A DNA stretch of 64,000 nt, taken from contig JANWZD010000012.1 in the NCBI GenBank assembly GCA_025054935.1, forward strand, positions 1 to 64,000, read 5' to 3'. Shown one piece after another: positions 10,467 through 18,714 of the stretch. The translations under genes were made by a program, and so were the position numbers. The stretch comes from Dehalococcoidia bacterium (GTDB lineage: Bacteria > Chloroflexota > Dehalococcoidia > SpSt-223). The number at the start of each line of letters is the position of its first letter. Position 1 is the first letter of the stretch. Under the pieces are notes generated by a model that was not told where the DNA came from, ran no database searches, and saw only the letters and a list, made by a program, of their open reading frames with translations.

Positions 10467-12166
10467 CGCGTTCGCCAGACCCCGCTGTCCGTCGCGACAA
10501 CGAGCGCGCCATCGCGCGGGTCCCGAGCAACAGCGTTGATCCGCTCGCCGGCAAGGCCGAGCGCGCGCCAGCCGAGGCCGACGCGCTGAAAGACGCCGTC
10601 GCTGCTTGTTGCGGCGATCTCGACCCGGCCATCCGCGCCGGCAAGCAGCGCGACGACATGGCGCTCGTCCAATCCGCTCCGCCGCCACGCGCTGCCATCC
10701 CACCGCCACAGCCCATCCGATGTTCCAGCGACCAAGCCCTCAGTGGTGGGGAGGAGGGCGCTCACCGTGCCGGAGAGCGGCGGGAGTGCCCGCCAGACAG
10801 TGTCGTCGAGCCGATAGACGCCCTCATCGGTGCCCGCCCAGAAGGCGCGGCCATCGCTCGCAACAGCGAAGACGGTTCGGCCGGCCAGCCCGGCGTCGGC
10901 GAGTGCCCATGTCGCGCCGCGGTCGCGGCTTTGCAGCGTCCGGTCATACTCGACCCGGGCGATCAGGGTGTCGCCGCCGGCGGCGATAGCGGGGATGATC
11001 GCCCGGCGGTACTCGGCCTCGGTCACCGGTTCCCACGTGCGGCCGCCGGTGACCGAGCGAAGGATGCCGCGCTCGAAGGTGCCGGCGAAGAGCGTATCGC
11101 CCGCTGGCAGCACAAACAGTGTGAAGGTCTCGCGCAGGTCGCCGCTGAGCGGCCGCCAGCCCTCGGCCTCGCGGCGGTAGACGCCGTCGCTCGTTGCCGC
11201 GAGCAGCGTTCCTCCGTCTGCGGCCAGGCCGCGGACCAAAGGCCGGCCAACGCCCTCCCCGCTTCGCTCCCAGCCGTCGGCCCCGGCCGCAAGCACGCCG
11301 TGCGCGGTCACCGCCCAGACCCGCGTTCTGCCCGCTGCGGCGTAGACCGTTGCGCTGAGCGCTCCTCCGACCGGTGTCCAAGTTGTGCCGCCGTCGCGAG
11401 ATTGGAAGACCCCTGCTCCCTCCGTCGCCGCAAGGAGCGCGCCCGCTCCAGCGCCGACTGCCACGACCGGGCGCGGCAGCGGAGGCCCGGGCTCCCACAC
11501 CTCCCCAGTGGCGCTGATCCAGAGGCGGCCCTCGCTGCGCGCGGCGAGACGGCCGGCACTGTCCGCAGCGACTGAAGAGACCACCTGCGGCAGCGGCGAC
11601 ACATGCTGCAGCCGTCCATCGTGCAGCAGATGGATGCCGCTGCCGGCCGTGGCGATGACGAGACCGGCGCGTCCGCGGGCGAGGCTGAGCACAGTGACGA
11701 GGGGATCGAAGCGGGCGACGACAGACCAGCTCTGGCCGCCGTCCGGCGAGCGCAGCACTTCCCCCTCGCCGCCCGCCCAAGCGGTGCCGTCAGGATCGAA
11801 ATGCACGGCGTAGATAGGAGACCGGGATGAGGTTCTCCGCCACTGCCGGCCGCCATCTTCTGTGCGGTAGACGCCGTCGACAGTCGCAGCAAGGGCAGTG
11901 CCCGGCTGGGGAGCGGCGGCCACGCCGTAAGCCGCCACGCCGCGCAGGTCGGCGGCGGTGTGCCAGCTGTCGCCCGCGCGACGGACGGCGACCCCCTCCT
12001 CGCGGTACAGGGCGACATAGACGGTCTCATCCGGCCCCACCGCAAGGCCAGTCGCCATCGCGTAGCGCGGAAGGCCGGCGTCATCGCGCACCCATGCCGG
12101 CGCGGCGCCCAGCGGGTGACAGCCGGCAAGCGCGGCGATGAACAGGAGCGCGACGAGCGGGCGCAT
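10463..12166 (-). CDS. Asp-box (BNR/YCF48-like) beta-propeller lipoprotein
   Basis: 567 residues starting with a lipoprotein signal ending at the lipobox LAGC (Cys 16). The rest is built of propeller-blade repeats with Asp-box-like motifs, for example YRTEDGGRQW, LRSPDGGQSW, FQSRDGGTTW and LQSRDRGATW, as in sialidase/sortilin/YCF48-like folds. No sialidase catalytic Arg triad was identified, so it is more likely a binding or scaffold protein at the cell surface. A larger open frame runs upstream to 13216, but that part is the opposite-frame shadow of the MFS gene; ATG 12166 starts the signal peptide. Follows the DHA2 exporter by 14 bases and overlaps the hydrolase start by 4. Confidence 0.82.
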   Translation of the reverse strand: MRPLVALLFIAALAGCHPLGAAPAWVRDDAGLPRYAMATGLAVGPDETVYVALYREEGVAVRRAGDSWHTAADLRGVAAYGVAAAPQPGTALAATVDGVYRTEDGGRQWRRTSSRSPIYAVHFDPDGTAWAGGEGEVLRSPDGGQSWSVVARFDPLVTVLSLARGRAGLVIATAGSGIHLLHDGRLQHVSPLPQVVSSVAADSAGRLAARSEGRLWISATGEVWEPGPPLPRPVVAVGAGAGALLAATEGAGVFQSRDGGTTWTPVGGALSATVYAAAGRTRVWAVTAHGVLAAGADGWERSGEGVGRPLVRGLAADGGTLLAATSDGVYRREAEGWRPLSGDLRETFTLFVLPAGDTLFAGTFERGILRSVTGGRTWEPVTEAEYRRAIIPAIAAGGDTLIARVEYDRTLQSRDRGATWALADAGLAGRTVFAVASDGRAFWAGTDEGVYRLDDTVWRALPPLSGTVSALLPTTEGLVAGTSDGLWRWDGSAWRRSGLDERHVVALLAGADGRVEIAATSSDGVFQRVGLGWRALGLAGERINAVARDPRDGALVVATDSGVWRTR

Positions 12167-12180
12167 GGTCAGCAAATAGC

Positions 12181-13698
12181 TTAGGGGATCGCGGCACGCT
12201 CCGGGACTGCCGGCTCTTCTTGCCGGAGATTGGGCACGACATGGCGGCGCGCGCTGCCGCGCGGCATCAGAAGCGCGGGCGCGACGGCGACTGCCGCGAA
12301 CGCTCCGGTCAGCCAGAGCACGGGCCCGAGCGCCGCGCCAATGGCTGCTGCCGACGCGGCGACCAGGTCCGGCGGGAGGGCAGCGCGCTGGCGGGCATCG
12401 AGCAGTTGGTTTGCGATGGCGGCGTCGACCCCGTCGAGGCGCGTTGCCAGCGCGGCGCTGAACAGCGCGCCCAGCATCGCCACGCCGACCGTTCCGCCGA
12501 GCATGCGCGCGAACTGGACCGTCGATGTGGCAACGCCGCGGCGCGACCAATCGACGGCGTTCTGCACCGAGACCGTGAAGGCAGTGAAGCCGAACCCGGC
12601 GCCGATGCCGAGCAGCGTGAGCAATGTCAGCAGCAGCCACGGCGCCGCCAGAGGCCAGGAAGCGACCCCCAGCGCGCTGCCCGTGACGACGATCGTGCCA
12701 ACTGTTGCCGCCCATCGGTAGCCGAGGGTCAGGATGATCCGCCCGGCGATCACCGCGCCGATGGTCCAGCCGATCGACAGAGGAATGAGAGCGATGCCCG
12801 CGTCGATGACCGTGCCGCCCCGCGCTCCCTGCACAAGCACGGGAATGAAGGTCGGCGCGCTGAACACTACGGCGCCGAGCGCGAGGGCGCCGAGTGTCGA
12901 GGCGCGGATGATCGGATGCTGGAAGAGCGCAAAGGGCAGGACCGGCGCGGCAGCGCGGCGTTCGATGGCGACAAACGCTGCCAGCAGCGCGAGGAACAGC
13001 GCCGTCAGGCCGAGGGTCGTCGGCGAGAGCGGGCCGCGGTTGCGCAGTTCGATGAGCGCAAATTGGAAGACCGTCACCGTCGCGATGAGGGTCCCCGCGC
13101 CTGCCCAATCGATGGGGGCGCCGTTCCGCGCGAGTGGCGGCTCGACGAGAGAGAAGCCGACAAGCGCTGCCGAAACGAGGCCGACCGGGACATTGAGGAG
13201 GAAGATCCATTGCCAAGCAAGCTGTTCAACGATCAGCGCGCCCAGCACCGGCGCGATGACGCTCGCGAGCCCCCACACGGCGCTGAACAGCCCCTGAATG
13301 CGGGCGCGCTCCTCGAGGGCGTAGAGGTCGCCGACGATGGTGAAAGCGAGCGGCTGGATCGCTCCGGCGCCGACCCCTTGGAGCACTCGCGCTGCGATCA
13401 GCTGCTCCATCGAGCCGGACAGCCCGCAGAGGAGCGATCCCACGACAAACAGCCCGACCCCGAGGAGATACGTCCGGCGGCGGCCGGAGAGGTCGGCGAG
13501 CTTGCCGAAGACAGGAACGGTGGTCGATGAGGTGAGGAAGTAGGCGGTGAACACCCAGGCGTACAGGTCCACCCCGCCAAGTCGGCCGACAATCGTCGGC
13601 ATGGCTGTCGCGACGATCGTCGCCTCCGTGGCAGCGAGGAAGATGCCGGTCAGGACCGCGAGCGTGACCAGCTGGCGCCGGCGGCCGACCATCTCCAC
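12181..13698 (-). CDS. MFS drug exporter, DHA2 (EmrB/QacA) family
   Basis: About 505 residues with the 14-helix pattern of the DHA2 family of proton-coupled exporters. Visible are the motif-A region GKLADLSGRRRT after helix 2 and the motif-C-like stretch GLASVIAPVLGALI in helix 5. GTG 13698 is chosen because AGGAGGG lies 7 bases before it; the longer TTG start at 13725 would lie upstream of the predicted transcription start. Its promoter carries a perfect palindrome between the -35 and -10 boxes, so a repressor probably controls the unit. First gene of an operon with a surface propeller lipoprotein and a glycosidase, an unusual pairing for a drug pump. Substrate unknown. Confidence 0.88.
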   Translation of the reverse strand: MEMVGRRRQLVTLAVLTGIFLAATEATIVATAMPTIVGRLGGVDLYAWVFTAYFLTSSTTVPVFGKLADLSGRRRTYLLGVGLFVVGSLLCGLSGSMEQLIAARVLQGVGAGAIQPLAFTIVGDLYALEERARIQGLFSAVWGLASVIAPVLGALIVEQLAWQWIFLLNVPVGLVSAALVGFSLVEPPLARNGAPIDWAGAGTLIATVTVFQFALIELRNRGPLSPTTLGLTALFLALLAAFVAIERRAAAPVLPFALFQHPIIRASTLGALALGAVVFSAPTFIPVLVQGARGGTVIDAGIALIPLSIGWTIGAVIAGRIILTLGYRWAATVGTIVVTGSALGVASWPLAAPWLLLTLLTLLGIGAGFGFTAFTVSVQNAVDWSRRGVATSTVQFARMLGGTVGVAMLGALFSAALATRLDGVDAAIANQLLDARQRAALPPDLVAASAAAIGAALGPVLWLTGAFAAVAVAPALLMPRGSARRHVVPNLRQEEPAVPERAAIP

Positions 13699-13724
13699 TG
13701 CGCCACCCTCCTCTGCCTCGCGCA

Positions 13725-13753
13725 ATGCTAGTGGGAACCGCCAAGGCGGTCAA
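13725..13753 (-). promoter_or_regulatory. Promoter with palindromic operator for the DHA2 exporter operon
   Basis: On the minus strand TTGACC (13753-13748), a 17-base spacer and TAGCAT (13730-13725). The perfect palindrome ACCGCCAAGGCGGT (13737-13750, 6-bp arms, 2-base centre) overlaps the -35 edge and spacer, the classical place for a repressor site. It lies in the divergent region shared with the NadD-like gene and could also affect that gene. Confidence 0.65.
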
Positions 13754-13793
13754 TCGCTCGACGGCGAGGCGGCCACCATGCTACATCCTCCTT

Positions 13794-14621
13794 GTGCGGC
13801 CGCCATTCGATATCGACTCGCTTGCCGATCTGCTGACCGTTCGCCAGCTAGTGCAGGCCGTGGAGGCGCTGCCGCGGCCGGCTGCCCGCTGGGTCCGGCC
13901 GCCAACTGTCCTGCCGCGATGGGCAGCCTTGATCGCCGGCTCGTTCAACCCGCCGACGCGCGCCCACCTTGCACTCGTTGAGGCAGCGCGCGCTGCTGGC
14001 GCTGATCTTGTCGCGTTTGTCCTCCCGGTGCGCAGCGTTGACAAAGAGACGGTCGAGGCGGCGACGGTCGAGGACCGGCTGGCGCTGCTGGATGCGATTG
14101 CCGCTCGGCTTGGCACGGCGCTGGCGCTCACCAACGCCGGGCTCTACGTTGACCAAGCGCGTGCCTTCCGCGCCTTGCTGCCGGATGCGCGGCGCAGTTT
14201 TGTCATCGGCTTTGACAAACTGGTGCAGATCCTCGACCCGCGCTACTACGATGACCGGGAGCGGGCGCTGGACAAGCTGGTCGCTCTTGCTGACCTGCTC
14301 GTGGTGCCGCGCGCTGAGGCCGGGGAGGAGACGATCCGCGCTCTCCTTGCCCAGCCGGCTCATCAGCGCTGGGCGGCGGCGGTGACGGTGCTGCCGGCAC
14401 CTTCCTCGCTCGAGGCGCATCTCTCGGCGTCCGCGGTTCGCGCCGGCCTGCACGACGGTGACCTCGACCGCTGCCTGCCCCCAGAGAGCGCGGCGTTCGT
14501 CCGGCGCTGGCAGCCGTACCGCCCCGGCCCCTACGCCGAGCGCTGGCGCGCGCTCGAGCGGGCGTTGCAGGGAGGACCGCCCGGCGCGGGAGAGACGAAG
14601 TTGCGTCCTTCGCGGGAGTGA
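13794..14621 (+). CDS. NadD-like nucleotidyltransferase
   Basis: Member of the cytidylyltransferase/NadD fold. The nucleotide-binding motif GSFNPPTRAHL matches GxFxPxHxGH loosely (Thr replaces the first His), and LSASAVR near the C-terminus matches the ISxSxxR motif. A plausible reaction is adenylyl transfer to nicotinate mononucleotide or a related phosphate, but an extension of ~55 residues before the motif and the changed His make a canonical NadD role doubtful. GTG 13794 is 7 bases after a TACATC box with TCGACG 18 bases upstream, suggesting a leaderless mRNA; an ATG at 13725 in the same frame is the alternative start. Transcribed divergently from the DHA2 operon. Confidence 0.72.
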   Translation: MRPPFDIDSLADLLTVRQLVQAVEALPRPAARWVRPPTVLPRWAALIAGSFNPPTRAHLALVEAARAAGADLVAFVLPVRSVDKETVEAATVEDRLALLDAIAARLGTALALTNAGLYVDQARAFRALLPDARRSFVIGFDKLVQILDPRYYDDRERALDKLVALADLLVVPRAEAGEETIRALLAQPAHQRWAAAVTVLPAPSSLEAHLSASAVRAGLHDGDLDRCLPPESAAFVRRWQPYRPGPYAERWRALERALQGGPPGAGETKLRPSRE

Positions 14622-14636
14622 ACGAAAATTCGTTCA
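14619..14636 (+). promoter_or_regulatory. Perfect palindrome TGAACGAAAATTCGTTCA, probable operator
   Basis: An 18-base inverted repeat with 8-bp arms and a 2-base centre. It starts at the stop codon of the NadD-like gene and ends 19 bases before the PDZ-protein ATG. It has no loop or U-tract suitable for a terminator, and its AT-rich centre suits a dimeric helix-turn-helix regulator. The protein that binds is not identifiable. Confidence 0.5.
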
Positions 14637-14655
14637 TCGCTTAGTGGGGGAACCG

Positions 14656-15582
14656 ATGCCCCGGTCCCGGCGTCGCTCGCTGAAGCTGCTGATCCCGTCG
14701 GCGCTGCTGTTTGTCCTGCTCTGTCTCGTCGCTCCGCTGCTGGTCGGCCTCGGCCTGCGGGCGCAGCGCGGCAATGAAGCGCCGCTCGGCGAGCTTGGCG
14801 GCGGGCAAGCGTGGGTCGGCATCCGCATGCGCCCTGTCACGCCGGAGGCCGCAGCGGTGCTCGGCCTGCCCACTACCAATGGCGCCCTCATCGACCGCAT
14901 CTATCCGACGAGCCCGGCCGAGCAGAGCGGACTGCAGCAGTTCGATGTCATTATCCAAATCAATGGCCAGCCCGTGGCGACGGTCGATGCCGTGAGCGGC
15001 GTGTTCAGCGGAATGCGTCCGGGCACGCCGGTTTCGATCACCGTCCTTCGCCCTGACCCGAGCGGCCGAAGCGCAGCGCAGCGGCGGGAGATCGCCTTGG
15101 TGACGGGCACGCGGCCGCGCATCGGCGAAGTGCGCGGCTGGACCGACTACCGCAGCGCGAATGTTCCCTATCAGTTTCGCTATCCGAACACGTGGTTCAT
15201 CGATGATGTGGGGGCGCCTGCCGAGCCGATCCTGATCGCGCCTCCGACGCCCTATAACGACGTCGTCCAGTTCCAAGTCTCGGCGAACGTGCCGGCGCTC
15301 GACCAATGGTACCGGCAGGTGCTGGAGAGCGCGCGCGAAGGGGCGGCCGAGGTGCGGGTCGAGAATGAGCGTTCGGTGACCTTGGCGAACCTCCCGGGGC
15401 GCCGCGCCAGCCTGACCATCATCGGCAGCGCTAATCTCGAGCAGAAAGTCGAATTTGTCCTCATTCGCGACAGCGCGACCAGCCGAGGCTACTTCATCTT
15501 TCTGTCAGCTCATCCTGTCTCCTATCCTGACTTGCTTCGCAACTTCGAGGATATCTTGGCAAGCTTTAGCATTCGCGGTTAG
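14656..15582 (+). CDS. Membrane-anchored PDZ-domain protein with PsbP/DUF1795-like C-terminal domain
   Basis: 308 residues: a short basic N-terminus and one transmembrane helix (about residues 8-28); then a PDZ domain (about 45-155) with the GVxxG-like segment replaced by WVGIRMRPVTPE and the typical sequence SPAEQSGLQQFDVIIQING; then a ~150-residue domain beginning WTDYRSANVPYQFRYPNTWF, which resembles PsbP/LpqN-type folds. No trypsin-like protease domain is present, so unlike HtrA it is probably an extracytoplasmic binding or adaptor protein. ATG 14656 has GGGGG 5 bases upstream. A palindrome lies just before it. Confidence 0.75.
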   Translation: MPRSRRRSLKLLIPSALLFVLLCLVAPLLVGLGLRAQRGNEAPLGELGGGQAWVGIRMRPVTPEAAAVLGLPTTNGALIDRIYPTSPAEQSGLQQFDVIIQINGQPVATVDAVSGVFSGMRPGTPVSITVLRPDPSGRSAAQRREIALVTGTRPRIGEVRGWTDYRSANVPYQFRYPNTWFIDDVGAPAEPILIAPPTPYNDVVQFQVSANVPALDQWYRQVLESAREGAAEVRVENERSVTLANLPGRRASLTIIGSANLEQKVEFVLIRDSATSRGYFIFLSAHPVSYPDLLRNFEDILASFSIRG

Positions 15583-15631
15583 GCAGTGCTACACTCCCGG
15601 CTAGCCCAGACAACCCGACCCGGACTATCCA

Positions 15632-16009
15632 GTGCAGGACCCCGAGGCCGTTCCTGACGCGCCGCATTCGCTCGAGGCGGCCTATCAGGAAGCGCTCCAG
15701 CTGATCAAACAGAGCCGCTGGACAGAAGCGAAGCGCGCTATTGAGCGCGTCGAAGCGGTTGACCCAACTTACAAGAATGCGGCCAAGCTGCGCGTGATGG
15801 TCGAGGAAGTGATCCAGACCTCGTTCTACGGCTTCCGCCTGCCGCCGCATCTTGCCGCGCAGCAGCGGCCGCCTGCCGTCCAGACAGCGAGTGACGAGGA
15901 GCCAGAGGACGACCTGCCGCCGCCGCGCCGCACGCGCTGGCCGCTCCTGCTCACCGGCCTGATCGTCCTGCTGATGCTCGTCGCCATCTGGATGATGTTC
16001 CCGCGCTAA
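15632..16009 (+). CDS. Small TPR-like protein with C-terminal membrane anchor
   Basis: 125 residues. Residues ~10-65 form a helical repeat region with TPR-like character (AYQEALQLIKQSRWTEAKRA), followed by a Pro/Glu-rich linker and one C-terminal hydrophobic helix ending in FPR. This tail-anchored layout places the helical domain in the cytoplasm. The GTG has no clear ribosome site; TACACT at 15589-15594 could be the -10 box of its own promoter. It follows the PDZ gene by 49 bases. No specific function is recognisable. Confidence 0.6.
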   Translation: MQDPEAVPDAPHSLEAAYQEALQLIKQSRWTEAKRAIERVEAVDPTYKNAAKLRVMVEEVIQTSFYGFRLPPHLAAQQRPPAVQTASDEEPEDDLPPPRRTRWPLLLTGLIVLLMLVAIWMMFPR

Positions 16010-16128
16010 TCCTCTGCTCGCTGCGGCTCCGCCGCGAGGCGACCCCGGCTGCGGAGCGCAGAAGCGGCCAGAGCAACCCCGCGAGGTGCGAGAGCGGCGC
16101 GCCGGTCGGGGGCGAGGGCGCAGCGTCG

Positions 16129-16158
16129 TAGACAGGCGTCGTCCAGCCAGACTACAGT
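16129..16158 (+). promoter_or_regulatory. Promoter of the MacB/LolD-type ABC operon
   Basis: TAGACA (16129-16134), an 18-base spacer and TACAGT (16153-16158). The -10 box ends 7 bases before the ATG at 16165, so the mRNA should be leaderless. Confidence 0.65.
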
Positions 16159-16164
16159 AAAACG

Positions 16165-17379
16165 ATGCTTACTCGAGAGAAGGCTGCCCCGCCTGCTGAC
16201 CTCCCCATCCCCGTCAGCTTCCGCCTGCCGCTGGCGCTCCGCAGCATCGTCCGTCGCTGGCGGAAGGTAGTTGGGGCGACGATCGGGCTTTCGTTTGCGC
16301 TTTCCGTCGTTGTCGCCTTCCTCGAGCTGTCGGCAGGGGGAACCTATCTCTTCACGAGCGAGTACACCGAGACGGAGATGGATATCTACGTTCTGATGCA
16401 GGGGGGGGTGATCGCGCCGATCTTGCCCGGCGAGCGTCTTGGCGAGATCGAGGATGGACGGCTCTTTCTCAGCCAAGTCCGCGCTTTTCCGGAAGTGCGC
16501 GCCGTGATCGGCATCTATCTGACGGCGCTCAGCCGCGAGCGCGAGCGGCTGCCGAACGGCCAGCAAGCGACCGAGCCGTGGACGGCGGTCGGGGTCTACG
16601 GCGACCCGAGCCGTGTCGCCGGCACGCTGGTGCTCAAGGAGGGGCGCTGGTTCCGCCCGGGCAACGAGATCGTCGTCGGGCAGAGCTTAGCCGACGCTCG
16701 CAGGCTGCGCGTCGGCGACACCGTGATCCTGAACGGCCGCCGCTTTCAAATTACGGGGGTCGGGCATCTGCGGGGGGTCGGGTATGGCTCGAACGGCTAC
16801 GCCTATCTTGATTTCGATACCGCGCGCGAGCTCTCTCGGGGGCGAGATGTTGTCAACCTCGTGATGATCGACACGGCAAACCCTGCCGCGACGGCGGCGC
16901 GGATCACCCGTGCCCGCGACGTTCAGGTGCTGACGAAGGATGAGGCGATCGCCTCCGTCTTGGAGCTGGCAAACTCGCGCCTTGTCGTCTACGTTCTGTT
17001 TTCCGGGCTTGCGCTCGGCGTTGCGGGGCTGTTCATTGCCAGCGTTCTGGGCGCCTCTGTCAACGAGCGGCGGACCGAGTTTGCGACGATGCTGGCAATC
17101 GGTCTGCCGAAGCGGACGATCCTCAGCCTCGTTCTCGGCGAGGCGCTGGTGATCGCGGTAATCGCTTCGTTCGTGGGCACGGTGATCGGCATCGGGATCG
17201 GCGAGCTGATGAATGTCTACTTTGCGCCGATTGCTCAGATCGAGCGGATTGCGGTCTTCGAGCCGGTGATGGCCGCGCAGATCCTCGCTATTTCGATCGC
17301 GCTTGGCGCGATTGCCGGGTTCTTTCCGGCTCGGGCCGCGCTCAGCCTGCAGCCGGCAGATGCCCTGCGCGAGGCATGA
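16165..17379 (+). CDS. ABC transporter permease, FtsX/MacB family
   Basis: 404 residues with the 4-helix MacB/FtsX layout: one helix near residues 30-55, a large extracytoplasmic domain of ~220 residues, then three C-terminal helices, the last ending near GFFPARAALSLQPADALRE, the family's typical tail. Such proteins are mechanotransmission permeases for export of drugs, peptides or lipoproteins rather than classical pores. The ATG lies 7 bases after a promoter -10 box. It overlaps the ATPase gene by 4 bases, and an HlyD-like adaptor follows, making a MacAB-like set in the order permease-ATPase-adaptor. Substrate unknown. Confidence 0.86.
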   Translation: MLTREKAAPPADLPIPVSFRLPLALRSIVRRWRKVVGATIGLSFALSVVVAFLELSAGGTYLFTSEYTETEMDIYVLMQGGVIAPILPGERLGEIEDGRLFLSQVRAFPEVRAVIGIYLTALSRERERLPNGQQATEPWTAVGVYGDPSRVAGTLVLKEGRWFRPGNEIVVGQSLADARRLRVGDTVILNGRRFQITGVGHLRGVGYGSNGYAYLDFDTARELSRGRDVVNLVMIDTANPAATAARITRARDVQVLTKDEAIASVLELANSRLVVYVLFSGLALGVAGLFIASVLGASVNERRTEFATMLAIGLPKRTILSLVLGEALVIAVIASFVGTVIGIGIGELMNVYFAPIAQIERIAVFEPVMAAQILAISIALGAIAGFFPARAALSLQPADALREA

Positions 17380-18053
17380 TGTTCGAACTTCGCTCGGTGA
17401 CACGGGAATACCGTCTCGATGAGGTGACCGTCACCGCGCTGGAGGACGTCTCGCTTCGGATCGAGGAGGGGGAATTCGTCGCTATCCTCGGTCCGTCGGG
17501 TTCGGGGAAGAGCACCCTGCTCAACCTGCTCGGACTGCTCGACGTGCCGACGGCGGGAGAGGTGCGGTTTGACGGCCGCGATGTCGTCCACCTCTCGGCG
17601 GGCGAACGGGCGCGGCTGCGCCTCGAGGCGATCGGCTTCGTCTTTCAGCGGTTTCATCTCGTCTCGGCGTTTTCCGCAATCGAAAATGTCGCCTTGCCGC
17701 TCGAGGCAGCGGGCTGGCCGGTGCACGAACGGTGGGAACGGGCGGCAACCTTACTGCGGTCGGTCGGGCTGGGCGACCGGCTGGTCTTTCCGCCGGCGCG
17801 GCTGTCGGGCGGGGAGCGCCAGCGGGTCGCGATCTGCCGCGCGCTCGCCAACCGGCCCCGCCTCGTGCTCGCCGACGAGCCGACAGGCCAGCTCCACAGC
17901 GAGGACAAGGCCGGGATCATCGCGCTCTTTCAGCAGCTGAACCGCGACGGAAACACCATTGTTGTGGTCACGCACGACCCTGAAATGGCACGCGCTGCCC
18001 GCCGGATCATCGAGCTGCGCGATGGCAGGATCGTCCGCGAGGCGCGAACGTGA
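17376..18053 (+). CDS. ABC transporter ATP-binding protein, LolD/MacB family
   Basis: 225 residues, the standard length for the stand-alone ATPase of MacB/LolD-type systems. Walker [10 protein letters not shown] near residues 34-42, signature RLSGGERQR, Walker B RLVLADEPTG with the catalytic Glu, and the switch His in VVTHDPEMA are all intact. Its ATG overlaps the permease stop and its stop overlaps the adaptor GTG, so the three proteins are translationally coupled. It should energise the FtsX-like permease. Confidence 0.92.
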   Translation: MMFELRSVTREYRLDEVTVTALEDVSLRIEEGEFVAILGPSGSGKSTLLNLLGLLDVPTAGEVRFDGRDVVHLSAGERARLRLEAIGFVFQRFHLVSAFSAIENVALPLEAAGWPVHERWERAATLLRSVGLGDRLVFPPARLSGGERQRVAICRALANRPRLVLADEPTGQLHSEDKAGIIALFQQLNRDGNTIVVVTHDPEMARAARRIIELRDGRIVREART

Positions 18054-18709
18054 CCGAACGCGCACTGCCGCACCGCCGGCCGATTGCGCTGCGGTGGGCA
18101 GCGATCGGCGCGCTGAGCGCGCTTGCAGTTGGAGCGATCGCGCTCCTCAGCCAGTTGCGGCCCGGAGGCGGGGCAGCGACGCCGATGTCGCTCCTCGACC
18201 AGCCGGTGGCGGTTGAGGCGCGCGGTCGAGTGGTGCCGGAGACATGGGCAAACCTCGCGCCGACCATATCGGGGCAGGTAACGGCGGTGTTTGTCCGGGA
18301 GGGACAGGAAGTTGCCGAGCGGCAGGAGCTGATCCGGATCGAAAGCGACCTCGGCGCTTTCACGCTCGTCGCCCCGTTCCGGTCGATTGTCGCTCAGGTG
18401 AATGCGAAGCGGGGCGAGACCGTTCTCGCGGGCCAACCTGTCGTTGTCGTCGGCGATCTCTCCCGCTTCGTGATCGAGACGACCGACCTGAACGAATATG
18501 GCGTGGCGCGGATCCGCGTGGGCCAGCGGGCCGAGCTGACGTTTGAAGCGCTCGAGGGGCTGGTCGGCAAGGGGGTCGTGCGCAGCATCGCGCTGCGCGG
18601 TCAGGCGAGCCCGACGGGCGATATCACGTATCCCACTGTGCTCGAATTTGATGTTGCCGACCCCCGCCTGCGGTGGGGGATGACAGTGCGGATCCGCTTC
18701 GAAAACTAG
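18050..18709 (+). CDS. Short HlyD/MacA-like membrane-fusion adaptor
   Basis: 219 residues: N-terminal transmembrane helix (about 12-32), then a barrel-sandwich (lipoyl-like) domain split in two halves (ISGQVTAVFVREGQEVAERQ and IVAQVNAKRGETVLAGQPV) with practically no coiled-coil hairpin between them, then a beta-barrel domain. Typical MacA/HlyD adaptors are 350 or more residues with a long hairpin that reaches an outer-membrane channel; its absence fits a cell without a TolC-type partner. GTG 18050 overlaps the ATPase stop. It probably guides substrate from the FtsX-like permease outside the membrane. Confidence 0.8.
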   Translation: MTERALPHRRPIALRWAAIGALSALAVGAIALLSQLRPGGGAATPMSLLDQPVAVEARGRVVPETWANLAPTISGQVTAVFVREGQEVAERQELIRIESDLGAFTLVAPFRSIVAQVNAKRGETVLAGQPVVVVGDLSRFVIETTDLNEYGVARIRVGQRAELTFEALEGLVGKGVVRSIALRGQASPTGDITYPTVLEFDVADPRLRWGMTVRIRFEN

Positions 18710-18714
18710 CGGCT

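Noticed and set aside
12220-13530. Plus-strand open frame of 436 codons opposite the DHA2 exporter
   Set aside because: Antisense shadow of a GC-rich gene; charged low-complexity translation and no ribosome site.
13725-13793. ATG 13725 as the start of the NadD-like protein
   Set aside because: It lies upstream of the likely -10 box at 13782-13787 and within the divergent promoter; kept only as an alternative.
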